From Acidobacteriota bacterium (GTDB lineage: Bacteria > Acidobacteriota > Vicinamibacteria > Vicinamibacterales > CAVVIG01): 38,062 nucleotides of DNA. Made by a program: the position numbers and the translations under genes. Position 1 is the stretch's first letter. The number at the start of each line of letters is the position of its first letter. This document shows positions 29,286 through 36,456 of this stretch, one piece after another. A model generated the notes under the pieces. That model did not search any database and had not been told where the DNA came from. It worked only from the letters and a program-made list of their open reading frames with translations. The stretch covers positions 1-38,062 of the forward strand of contig QHWJ01000335.1 in NCBI GenBank assembly GCA_003222535.1. Reading direction: 5' to 3'.

Positions 29286-29685
29286 CCGCTGCGACGCAGA
29301 GCGACCATATCACTCAAGTCACTGCCGCGGTTCGGAACCCGGCTCGTCCCAAGAAGCTCTGGGAGGGGCTGTTTCTCGTGGACACGGGCGCAGTGGACTG
29401 CATGGTTCCCGGCAAGCACCTCAGAGCGCTCGGGCTCAAGCCGCGCGGAAAGAGGATCTATGAGCTCGCCGATGGCTCAGAGGTCACGCTGAATGTGACC
29501 GTCGCCGAGATTGAGTTCATGGGTGAGAAGGTTGGCGCCACCGTGATCTACGGACCGGACATGCCGAGCCGATTCTTGGCGTGACGGCGCTCGAATCGGT
29601 GGGAATCGAGGTCGATCCGCGATCCCAGCGGCTGAAGCGGTTGCCGGCAGTGCGGCTCAAAGGACGAGCCCCGCAGCGTGGCTGA
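29282..29685 (+). pseudogene. Clan AA aspartic protease-like gene, frameshifted
   Basis: The ATG at 29282 overlaps the glucan synthase stop. The first frame encodes 100 residues with the retropepsin-like core FLVDTGAVDCMVP and YELADGSEV, then IEFMGEKVGA, and stops at 29584. In the +1-shifted frame from about 29570 the expected C-terminus continues: ILGVTALESVGIEVDP, then RLKRLPAVRL, ending at 29685. The family (single-domain clan AA proteases, TIGR03698-like) normally has both parts in one frame, so one or two bases were gained or lost near 29555-29575. The active-site DTG is intact; the truncated product lacks the second half of the fold. A sequencing error is the main alternative. Confidence 0.75.
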
Positions 29686-29698
29686 ACCCGATGTGGCT

Positions 29699-30180
29699 CT
29701 ACTCCGCTCGCGGCGCCGTCACCGGGTTCACCATCGTCGCGCGCAACGCCGGCACGTAGCTCGCCAGCACCGCTGCGGCAACCAGGCTCAGACACACGGC
29801 GACGTACGTCAGCGAGTCGATCGGACTCACCTCGAAGAGCAGCGACCCCATCATCCGCGTCAGCGCGATTGCCGCAGCGAGCCCGCGCAATCCCGATCGC
29901 CGCGAGGCCGAGGCCGTAGCGCACGAACATGCGGGTCACTTCCTGCCGCTCGGCGCCGGGCGCCATGCGGATGCCGATCTCGCGCGTGCGCTGGGAAACG
30001 GAGTACGAAATCACGCCGTAAATCCCCGCCACACCGAGCAGCAGCGCCATCGCCCCCGCGATCGCCAGGATCACCAGCGTGAACGACGTCCGCGCCGTCG
30101 ACGCGCTCACGACCGCTTCGAGGGTGCGCACGCTCGCCAGCGGCAGGCTCGGATTCACCGACCACACCGCGCGGCTCACC
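29699..30180 (-). pseudogene. 3' remnant of an ADOP/FtsX permease gene
   Basis: Only the last about 160 codons of an ADOP permease remain. Reading from about 30180 leftwards gives RAVWSVNPSLPLASVRTLE, then a transmembrane stretch and the FtsX signature QRTREIGIRMAPGAERQEV. Near 29888 the frame shifts, and the rest continues in another frame as GLAAAIALTRMMGSLLFEVSP and ASYVPALRATMVNPV to the stop at 29699. The terminal motif usually reads ALRAE and is APRAE here. The N-terminal three quarters is missing, with the break only a few bases from the stop codon of the cytochrome gene at 30190. No start signal; clearly inactive. Confidence 0.85.
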
Positions 30181-30189
30181 TCCGTCGCC

Positions 30190-31452
30190 TCAAAGCGATT
30201 TCAGGTATTCAACGAGATCGGCCTTCTGTGCGGCTGTAAGATTCAGCGCAAACAGCCGGTTGTAGTGATTCACCACTGCGAGGAGGTCAGGCGCACTTCC
30301 ATCGTGAAAATACGGCGCATGCTGCCACAGTCCGCGTAACGGCGTCGTCCGATATTTCCCTGTCGCTGTCCTGGCGGCATACGCCGGATCCATGCCGACC
30401 TCCGCCGGATTGTGCAGGAACGGCACCGTTTCCGCAGGACCGTTCAGGACGTCCGTGAAGTTCGGCGACTGATGGCAGCTCGCGCAGCCGGCTTCTCTGC
30501 GGAACAAGTGCCTGCCGCGCTTTGCGGCTTCCTTGTCAAAGCTTCCTCGCGGCGGATCCGGAACGCGCAAACTCAATTGATAGTCCAGCAGCGCGGCGAG
30601 CTTCGGCGTCACGAGATCCGGAGTCTGCGTAATCGCCAGGCCGATGCGCGGATCGCTGAAGGTCCCATGGCCGCCCATCTGCCCCACCCCCACGTAGCTG
30701 TTCCAATACGAGATGGGCCCATCGGCCGTGAACGTCTCGAAGCCGACGCCCTTCAGTCCGTAAATGGAAGGGATCACAATCGGTAGCGATGGACTATTCA
30801 GCGAAATCAGGTTCGTGCCGTCGAACGCATGGTGTCGGGGATCATATTTCCCTGGACCCCACGTTCTGAGCTCCGCCTTGAGGGCATCGTCCAGCACCGG
30901 CGACAAGGCAACGATCGCGCCGACATTCAAGTCATGATTCGCCCATCCATCCAGCCGCTCGCCGATGCCGGGCGCGAACGAGTTATCGACGGTCGAGTGG
31001 CAGAGGGCGCACGTGATGCCGACACGGACCAGCCGGCCCGTCTCGTTCACCGTGCCCTTCACGCCGACGACCGCATTGAGCCGTAACAATGCGGTGGTGA
31101 CGGCGGGGTCTGTCAGATCGATCCGTCCAGACCGAAGCGACTTGATGACCGCCGTTGGCAACGCCTCCACATCGACCTTGAGGCCGACCGCCAGCGCGGT
31201 CGCCGGATCGACCGTCGCAATGGCCTCGTGCATCTGCAGGACATTTGTCCACAACTGTTCGTCGCCGAAGGTGTCGAAACGGAAGATCGCCTGGCCGTCG
31301 CGATGTCTCCGCTCGCCCTCGTCCTGGTGCCGCCGATCGCCATCGCCTCCGGGCCGGCCGTCACGCTCTGCGGTCGTTGCCTGGCCGAACCCCGAGATGA
31401 CGAACGTCAGCACGAGAGTGAACACGGTTGACGCTACACCCATGAGTCGCAT
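30190..31452 (-). CDS. Exported di-haem cytochrome c (peroxidase/MauG-like)
   Basis: A 420-residue exported protein with two haem c sites, Cys148-x-x-Cys151-His152 (CALCH) and Cys323-x-x-Cys326-His327 (CASCH), and the family's C-terminal FHDGSAPDLLAVVNHYN. This arrangement fits the bacterial di-haem cytochrome c peroxidase/MauG superfamily; whether it reduces peroxide or oxidises a partner protein is unknown. The ATG at 31452 follows AAGGGAG and starts a signal peptide (MRLMGVASTVFTLVLTFVISGFGQ). A charged insert of Asp, Arg, Gly and His (residues 30-53) follows the cleavage region. It is divergent from the sigma factor gene and ends next to the ADOP remnant. Confidence 0.88.
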   Translation of the reverse strand: MRLMGVASTVFTLVLTFVISGFGQATTAERDGRPGGDGDRRHQDEGERRHRDGQAIFRFDTFGDEQLWTNVLQMHEAIATVDPATALAVGLKVDVEALPTAVIKSLRSGRIDLTDPAVTTALLRLNAVVGVKGTVNETGRLVRVGITCALCHSTVDNSFAPGIGERLDGWANHDLNVGAIVALSPVLDDALKAELRTWGPGKYDPRHHAFDGTNLISLNSPSLPIVIPSIYGLKGVGFETFTADGPISYWNSYVGVGQMGGHGTFSDPRIGLAITQTPDLVTPKLAALLDYQLSLRVPDPPRGSFDKEAAKRGRHLFRREAGCASCHQSPNFTDVLNGPAETVPFLHNPAEVGMDPAYAARTATGKYRTTPLRGLWQHAPYFHDGSAPDLLAVVNHYNRLFALNLTAAQKADLVEYLKSL

Positions 31453-31541
31453 CGCTGCTCCCTTCTGGAATGACCCGGAGACCGAGTTTGAACATTCGCT
31501 TCCTTCCAATGAGAGCGGTCGAAGCCGGAAAAGGTGACACG

Positions 31542-31570
31542 CCGCCTGTTTGCAACGAAACAAGAGGCGG
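31542..31570 (+). promoter_or_regulatory. Hairpin in sigma factor 5' leader
   Basis: CCGCCTGTTT (31542-31551) pairs with AAAC (31558-31561) and AGGCGG (31565-31570), with a three-base bulge and a six-base loop. Its 3' arm overlaps GGAGG at 31569-31573, the nearest purine-rich site to the ATG at 31588. It could mask ribosome binding, but the GGAGG is rather far (14 bases) from the start. Confidence 0.3.
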
Positions 31571-31587
31571 AGGACTCTAATAGGGTT

Positions 31588-32319
31588 ATGGAGACTCTCG
31601 CATCGGGTGTTTCGTCGCCGGCTCCCGCGGCGCTGCCGGATACGGAAATCGTCAGGCGGGTGCGCGCGGGCGACAGTGCACTGTTCGAGATCCTGATGCG
31701 CCGGCACAATCAGCGGGTGTACCGCGTGGTCCGGGCCGTCGTGAAGGACGAGGCCGAGGTGGAAGACGTGATGCAGCAGGCTTACATCAACGTGTTCACG
31801 CACCTCCACCAATTCGAGGAGCGGTCGCAGTTCTCCACCTGGCTGATCCGAATCGCGCTCCACGAGGCCTTCGGCCGGCGGCGGAAGATGCGGCAGTCTG
31901 AATCAATGGCGGGGATCCAACTCGACTTCGACGAGAATCGCGAAGAATTCATGGAAACGCTCACATCACCCCAAGCCGACCCTGAGCGTCAGGCCTATGC
32001 ACAAGAGCTCCATCGCGTGCTCGAGGCGGCGGTCGACACGCTCCCGGAAACTTATCGAACCGTGTTCATGATGCGCGACATCGAAGGCCTGACGACCAGC
32101 GAGACCGGAGAAGGTCTCGGGCTGGGCGAAGAAGCGGTGAAGACCCGTCTGCATCGCGCCCGCGCCATGATCCGCCGTGCCGTGACCGCTCGCATCGGTC
32201 AGGTGGCGACTGGCGCCTTCCAGTTCCACGCGCCGCGCTGCGATCGCGTCGTGGCGGCGGTACTGGCCAGGGTCGCTCAGTGCCGGTTGCGGCTCCCGGA
32301 TACGCTCACTCAGCCTTGA
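31588..32319 (+). CDS. RNA polymerase sigma-70 family (ECF-type) sigma factor
   Basis: A 243-residue protein with sigma region 2 (residues about 20-95: FEILMRRHNQRVYRVVRAV, AEVEDVMQQAYINVF, QFSTWLIRIALHEA) and region 4 (about 150-205: LPETYRTVFMMRDIEGLTTSE, then VKTRLHRARAMIRRAV). There is no region 3, as in ECF factors. A C-terminal tail of about 40 residues (FHAPRCDRVVAAVLARV) is longer than the minimal ECF form; I recall it from related acidobacterial factors. The ATG at 31588 is preferred over the GTG at 31534, which has no usable spacing. No anti-sigma gene is adjacent, so control may lie elsewhere. Its divergent neighbour is the di-haem cytochrome, a possible target. Confidence 0.88.
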   Translation: METLASGVSSPAPAALPDTEIVRRVRAGDSALFEILMRRHNQRVYRVVRAVVKDEAEVEDVMQQAYINVFTHLHQFEERSQFSTWLIRIALHEAFGRRRKMRQSESMAGIQLDFDENREEFMETLTSPQADPERQAYAQELHRVLEAAVDTLPETYRTVFMMRDIEGLTTSETGEGLGLGEEAVKTRLHRARAMIRRAVTARIGQVATGAFQFHAPRCDRVVAAVLARVAQCRLRLPDTLTQP

Positions 32320-32327
32320 GTCACTAA

Positions 32328-32440
32328 CAGGCTGCTGAAAAAAGCCAGCCTGAGGGCAAAGGGCTGATGGCTGAAATGCGCCTGTTTTAGCCATGAGCCC
32401 TCAGCGCTTAGCCCTGAAGGATGCGTTTTTCAGCATCCTG
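32328..32440. mobile_element. 113-bp inverted-repeat element, MITE-like, between convergent genes
   Basis: The left end (CAGGCTGCTGAAAAA, 32328 onward) and the reverse complement of the right end (CAGGATGCTGAAAAA, ending at 32440) match closely, and similarity continues inward through GAGGGC/CAGGGC and GGGCT-ATGGCT for most of each arm. Together they form one long imperfect hairpin with no room for a transposase. CTGCTGAAAAA ends recur, from memory, in repeats of other GC-rich bacteria, which suggests a MITE. No clear target duplication is visible. It also sits where a bidirectional terminator is expected, between the sigma gene (plus) and a membrane gene (minus), and contains a smaller perfect hairpin, GGATGC with GCATCC. 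Confidence 0.65.
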
Positions 32441-32455
32441 CTGCAGGAGACATTC

Positions 32456-32944
32456 TCAGAAGGCATTGCCGATGAACGGCAGCATGCGGCCCCAGTAGAG
32501 AACGCCCAGCCACGAAGCGAGCGACACGGCGCCGGCGATTTTCGCGGAGCGCGGCGCGTCGTCACCCGCACCGAGGTTCATGGTGCGCGCGCCGACGCCC
32601 GTCTCGAAGAACATCGCGTTGAGCCCGGCGAGGACGAGACAGAACACCTTCGCCCACCAGGCGACGTTGCCCACGTACTGGTGCGGAGTGCCGATGAAGA
32701 ATGTCGCGCCGGTCGTCAGGTTCATGAGGAACCCGGCCATCGCCAGCGGCATCAGGTCCCTGGCCGCGGACACGGGGACCCGCTTCATGAACCCCATGAG
32801 CCGCAGGTCGAAGAAGCCGGCGATCCCGATTACCAGCGTCAGGCCGAAAAAATGAATGATTTCGCAGACCGGCCAGATCCATCGGTAGTGGACGATGCCC
32901 CGTGAGAGCGCCGTGCTTTCCAGCCAGGCGACAAACCCGCCCAT
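32456..32944 (-). CDS. DUF6644-like four-helix membrane protein
   Basis: A 162-residue integral membrane protein with four predicted helices, about 22-46, 62-85, 92-110 and 135-155. The first contains CEIIHFFGLTLVIGI with a membrane His followed by DLRLMGF, a pattern shared with the neighbour at 32957-33436. It resembles DUF6644 and, loosely, CopD-like or cytochrome-b-like bundles, but one conserved His is too little to claim haem. It begins 12 bases after the stop of the upstream gene with only a weak ribosome binding site, so co-translation is likely. Function unknown; the two proteins may form a heterodimer in the inner membrane. Confidence 0.78.
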   Translation of the reverse strand: MGGFVAWLESTALSRGIVHYRWIWPVCEIIHFFGLTLVIGIAGFFDLRLMGFMKRVPVSAARDLMPLAMAGFLMNLTTGATFFIGTPHQYVGNVAWWAKVFCLVLAGLNAMFFETGVGARTMNLGAGDDAPRSAKIAGAVSLASWLGVLYWGRMLPFIGNAF

Positions 32945-32956
32945 GGTGCCGGTCGC

Positions 32957-33436
32957 TCAGAGATACGCCATCAGACGCCCCGCGGTGACCGCTCCGGCCC
33001 ACAACACCAGCGACAGTGCCGCCAGGCGTCCGCATGGCCCCGGTCCGGCGTCCGCTTCGCGGAGCGCGGGCCCGCGCTCCAGCGTCCTTCGGATCACCGC
33101 GGTGACAACCAGCGCCAGTGCGATGAGCGTCAGCTTGATGTAGAAGACCGGCTGTCCGGCCTTCGTCGTCGCATCACTGGCGAAGAGCATGGCGCCGGTC
33201 ACGGCATTGATGACGAAGCCGGCCCACATGAAACGGTACAGGGGAGCCAGCGACGGAATGGGCAGACGCGGCGCGAACCCGAGCAGCCTGAAGTCAATCA
33301 CGGCGTTCGCGCCGACGAGCACTCCGAAGCCCACGGTGTGCAGCGTCAGAACGGTCGGATAGGCCCAGATGGAGGGCGACTCGCGCGTCCACACGCCCAC
33401 CGCCGAGCCCTGCAGCCACGTTGTAAAGCCCGTCAC
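32957..33436 (-). CDS. DUF6644-like membrane protein, paralogue of neighbour
   Basis: A 159-residue integral membrane protein. It aligns with the 32456-32944 product: GFTTWLQGSAVGVW at the start, helix one with LTLHTVGFGVLV, then IDFRLLGF, FMWAGFVINAVTGAMLF and a basic connector RRTLERG. The GTG at 33436 is chosen because homology starts there; the frame stays open upstream, but that part is the MITE-like element at 33494-33657, not coding sequence. No Shine-Dalgarno is visible before the GTG, so the true start remains uncertain. It should be expressed with the DUF6152 gene unless the element blocks transcription. Confidence 0.72.
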   Translation of the reverse strand: MTGFTTWLQGSAVGVWTRESPSIWAYPTVLTLHTVGFGVLVGANAVIDFRLLGFAPRLPIPSLAPLYRFMWAGFVINAVTGAMLFASDATTKAGQPVFYIKLTLIALALVVTAVIRRTLERGPALREADAGPGPCGRLAALSLVLWAGAVTAGRLMAYL

Positions 33437-33493
33437 TGCCGAATCAGGAGCCGCGAAGCAGTACCGCCGGTTCACATTTCTGGGACACGCTCG

Positions 33494-33657
33494 TAGTGTC
33501 CCGTAACAGTGATTCGTTGCATAAGTCCCGGAGCGCGGCGCCCGGATGGCAAGGCGCGAGGAGCGCGCATACCGGGAGTATGTAAGCGACGAGCAACGCA
33601 GCCAGCCGGGATGCCCCGCCCGGGAATTATGTGACGAATCACTGTTACGGGACACTA
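33494..33657. mobile_element. 164-bp MITE-like element with 24-bp perfect terminal inverted repeats
   Basis: The first 24 bases (TAGTGTCCCGTAACAGTGATTC and two more) equal the reverse complement of the last 24, ending at 33657; similarity continues inward for about 15 more bases (CATAA and TCCCGG). Both ends begin with TA, which would fit a TA target as used by IS630/mariner-type elements. The interior is GC-rich with nested palindromes and has no transposase. Its right repeat supplies the stop codon (TAG on minus, 33655-33657) of the DUF6152 gene, and the body separates that gene from the DUF6644 pair. A nearby GGGACAC at 33482-33488 could also pair with the left end. Confidence 0.85.
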
Positions 33658-34062
33658 GCGCGGAGTGTATTCACCTCGCCCCCCGCGAGGTCCGACAGGA
33701 GTCCCGTCCGCCTTCGTAAACGTCGCGCCTGTGATGCCGTGCGAGCCTGGGGCTCGAGACGGATTTCCCGCGACCTTGACCGCCGCGCCAATCGGGAGCG
33801 CGTCTTTCGCCCATGCCATCGACGGCACACCGCCCATTTCGATCTGCCACTCAATCTTCTGACCTTTGTCGTCGGCCGATTCGAGGAACACCCACGAATG
33901 CGGGTTCCTCACGAGGACTTTCGTGACGGTCCCCTGAGCCTCCACACGCTTGGTCTCGTCGTACGCCGCCGCGGCCGAATGATGGGCCACGACGGGCGTC
34001 GCGCGCGCCAGGAAGCCGGCGGTCAGCACCGATGCGAACAGAATCCGCGATCCAACTTTCAT
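33655..34062 (-). CDS. DUF6152 family exported protein
   Basis: A 135-residue exported small protein. The ATG at 34062 follows GGGAGG with an 8-base spacer and starts a signal peptide (MKVGSRILFASVLTAGFLA) that ends just before the hallmark HHSAAAAYD (His27-His28). The family pattern continues: RVEAQGTVTKVLVRNPHSW, then IEWQIEMGGVP, AVKVAGNPSR and a C-terminal glycine-rich end. The stop codon is the TAG inside the right inverted repeat of the MITE-like element, so the last residues may differ from the ancestral end. The N-terminal His pair could bind a metal (inference). It follows the PDLSG-W gene by 93 bases in the same direction. Function unknown. Confidence 0.85.
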   Translation of the reverse strand: MKVGSRILFASVLTAGFLARATPVVAHHSAAAAYDETKRVEAQGTVTKVLVRNPHSWVFLESADDKGQKIEWQIEMGGVPSMAWAKDALPIGAAVKVAGNPSRAPGSHGITGATFTKADGTPVGPRGGRGEYTPR

Positions 34063-34155
34063 CAGGAAATCCTCCCTACCGTTCTTCATTCTTTTTTCTT
34101 CCCAACCGTGCGTTCTCGAGTGCTTCGCGCTCGATCCTCTTCATTGTCGACTGTC

Positions 34156-34974
34156 TCATTTGTACCTTGGCGGAATGAACTGCACCGACAGCCGTGCCGC
34201 TTCGGGATCGCAGTCAAATGCTTTCAGCTTGTATCCTTTCGGCGCAGGCAGCCATCGCATCGTGTATGACGTCGGCTTTCTCAGGAACATCGGATCTTCA
34301 ACCGTGACCGTGGCCTTCAACTGGTCCCCGTCGCGCCAGTAGCGCTCCGTCACCTTTTTCTGCTGGGACGATGGTATCCCGTTGTAGTCGTCGAATCCGG
34401 TTATGTCGAACACGTAGTGGGTGGTTTCCACGAGGAGCGCGTTCGATTCGTAGCGACCCACCGAGAATCCCTGAACTCCATAATCGCGGGACGTGGGCTG
34501 TCGCCCGTCGAGCCACACCGTTCGGAGCTGATCGTCTTTCTCGTAGCGAAGCAGGACCCGATCCGGCCACTGTACGACCTCCATGTTGAACGGATCGAAC
34601 TCGAGCGCCGGCGGCGTGGACGGCTGGCAGTCGTATTTCGGTGAGAGCGGCTCATCGAAGATCTTCTGGAAGGCCAGGGCTCTCTCGTTCAGCACCGGAA
34701 AATTCGACACGTAGTTCCTGTCGGCTGCCGTGCCGTCGGGAAGGATCGTCCCCTCCGGCACGGTCCGGGCCCAGGGAACAGTGGGACCGTTTATCGGATG
34801 CGATCGGCGTGTCCCGTCCCATACGCCCGAGAGGTCCGGAACGGCGGCCGCCGTTGAAGCTGACTGCGCCTTCAACACGGGGAGCGCGTCGCCATTCATG
34901 GCCATCACCAACGCCACGCAGGCAACTATCCCGAAGCCGCGTTTCGGAGATGACCCTCTGATCGTGCTTCTCAT
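34156..34974 (-). CDS. Secreted PDLSG-W family protein, second copy
   Basis: A 272-residue exported protein. The ATG at 34974 has GAGGA about seven bases upstream and starts a signal peptide (basic MRSTIRGSSPKRGF, then a hydrophobic stretch, ending near LKAQ). It shares the order of motifs of the 13997-14824 product: PDLSGVW, GFSVGRYESN, VFDITGFDDYNG, TERYWRDGD and VTVEDPMFLRKP, followed by a longer C-terminus with a lone Cys (FDCDPEA). The likely fold is a beta barrel (inference). First gene of a minus-strand group with DUF6152 and two DUF6644-like genes. No catalytic motif is recognised. Confidence 0.82.
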   Translation of the reverse strand: MRSTIRGSSPKRGFGIVACVALVMAMNGDALPVLKAQSASTAAAVPDLSGVWDGTRRSHPINGPTVPWARTVPEGTILPDGTAADRNYVSNFPVLNERALAFQKIFDEPLSPKYDCQPSTPPALEFDPFNMEVVQWPDRVLLRYEKDDQLRTVWLDGRQPTSRDYGVQGFSVGRYESNALLVETTHYVFDITGFDDYNGIPSSQQKKVTERYWRDGDQLKATVTVEDPMFLRKPTSYTMRWLPAPKGYKLKAFDCDPEAARLSVQFIPPRYK

Positions 34975-35445
34975 GATTGTTCCTCGTTGAGGTCGGGTGC
35001 GCAACGTTTTCCCCGGACCGCACTGGATGGTTGGCCAGCGGAAATCGAGTGAACTTTAGCACACAGGTCCTACACGAAATCGCGGATGCGGCGTCGCCCG
35101 GGGGCGCGCGGCCGGGGCGGGTCCCGGATCACATACCGCCGCTCTTCATGATGATGAGCGACATGCAGCGGCGGTCAACGGACCTCAAACTGGCTGAATG
35201 TCCGGGGCAGCGGTTTCGTCCAGCGCGTTTTTAGCCAGCCGCTCGGCGCGAAACCCTGAAAAACCGCCACGATCCCACGCGACAGGCCCGCGAAAGAACT
35301 CATCAATTAAGTGTAAGGAAAGCCGAAAAGCGTTTGACAAGCGTCTTCGGCGGCGAGTACAAGGGGGCGTCCCAAGCTCAGCAGTTCATTTCGTGTCCGT
35401 GGGTGGCGAGCCATCGGTAATCGTCAGCGGTAAAGGAGCAACTAC
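34975..35445. other. Intergenic region between divergent genes
   Basis: About 470 bases with no supportable gene. It holds the ribosome binding site of the minus-strand gene at its left, GC-rich sequence near 35090-35130, an AT-richer patch near 35300-35340 with a candidate promoter, and the AAGGAG site of the cupredoxin gene at 35433-35438. No riboswitch class was recognised in the long leader. Confidence 0.5.
35334..35363 (+). promoter_or_regulatory. Candidate sigma-70-type promoter for cupredoxin gene
   Basis: TTGACA (35334-35339) matches the -35 consensus completely; TACAAG (35358-35363) follows after 18 bases as a weaker -10. The resulting leader would be about 75 bases, ending in AAGGAG and ATG at 35446. 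Confidence 0.45.
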
Positions 35446-36267
35446 ATGAACAGTCGACGGTCGAGCATCGTTGTCGGCGCATCCCTCGCCCTCGCCGTAG
35501 CGTTCCCGACAACCGGGAGAGCGGACGACAAGGACAAAGACAAGAAAACAGTCCTTCACGATGCGGTCGTCCATTTCGCCCAGCCGCAGCCTCAAACCCC
35601 TGACCCAGCCCCCGTCGGCGCCGCCGTCACCCATTTCCTGTTGCCGGATGACGTGACCATCAGAAAAGGCGGGACGGTCACGTTCGTCGTGAACGGCGGT
35701 GGTCACGGTATCGCGATTCATCCGGTCAGCAAGAAAACCACTCGGGACGATATCGCTGCGGATCTTTGCCAGGGCGGTGCAAATGACGCCGACCGACGTG
35801 GTCGAGCTGCGGTGTGCAATGGCACCCGTACGACGACGGTGACGATTAACGGCACGCCTGTTGTAGTCACCGGAACGCAGAACCTGGACTACAACATCAC
35901 TGACGCGAAGGACGATCTCATCATCCACACGGGTTTCAACATCGCTGCTCCTAACGTCGTCGTCATTACAAACCCGCGTGTCGACGATACGGAACATACC
36001 CACAGACTTCTGGCGACGTCCGGAGGAGTGACCACATCGGCCGCCGGCGTGCCGTCGGGTGACGCCAGCGCGCCCGGTGCCAATCCGGCCGGTGCCCTCC
36101 TCACAGGATCGGCAGCCCCGGCAACCCCGGGTAATCGGATACAGGTTCAGTTCTTGAAGAACGGCCGCTACCTGGTAGTTTGCATGAACCGTGGGCATTT
36201 CTTGAACGACCACATGTTCGGCTTCGTCTCGGTTGTCGGCGACGGCGACGACGACGACGATAAGTAG
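35446..36267 (+). CDS. Secreted cupredoxin-like (type 1 copper) protein
   Basis: A 273-residue exported protein with a signal peptide ending near TGRADD. The N-terminal part has a cupredoxin strand pattern (VTIRKGGTVTFVVNGGGHG) with His87 and His92, and the C-terminal part ends with VVCMNRGHFLNDHMFGFV, giving Cys246, His251, His256 and Met257. Together these resemble the His-Cys-His-Met ligands of blue copper proteins, where Cys, His and Met lie in one loop near the C-terminus. About 110 residues between the halves form an insert rich in Thr, Val and Asn, longer than in plastocyanin-like domains. Asp/Lys-rich runs flank the mature protein (DDKDKDKK and DGDDDDDK). It may carry electrons or bind copper; partner unknown. 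A strong AAGGAG site precedes the ATG. Confidence 0.72.
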   Translation: MNSRRSSIVVGASLALAVAFPTTGRADDKDKDKKTVLHDAVVHFAQPQPQTPDPAPVGAAVTHFLLPDDVTIRKGGTVTFVVNGGGHGIAIHPVSKKTTRDDIAADLCQGGANDADRRGRAAVCNGTRTTTVTINGTPVVVTGTQNLDYNITDAKDDLIIHTGFNIAAPNVVVITNPRVDDTEHTHRLLATSGGVTTSAAGVPSGDASAPGANPAGALLTGSAAPATPGNRIQVQFLKNGRYLVVCMNRGHFLNDHMFGFVSVVGDGDDDDDK

Positions 36268-36456
36268 AGAACGTCCGCCGCACGCCGCCGGACCATCCTC
36301 ATGGCGATGGAACCGGCGGCGGCGCGGCGTCTCCTTCCCAATCGCCCCCGCGGCAGCGGCCGGAGCCCTTCCCGGTGCGACGCCAGACGTTCACCACAGG
36401 CTGTTAACCATTCCACGCGCCAACCGTTGTTCTCCTCGCAGACAGGAGAAACCAAC

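Noticed and set aside
33437-33655. N-terminal extension of the DUF6644-like gene (minus)
   Set aside because: The frame stays open through the MITE-like element, but homology with the paralogue begins only at 33436.
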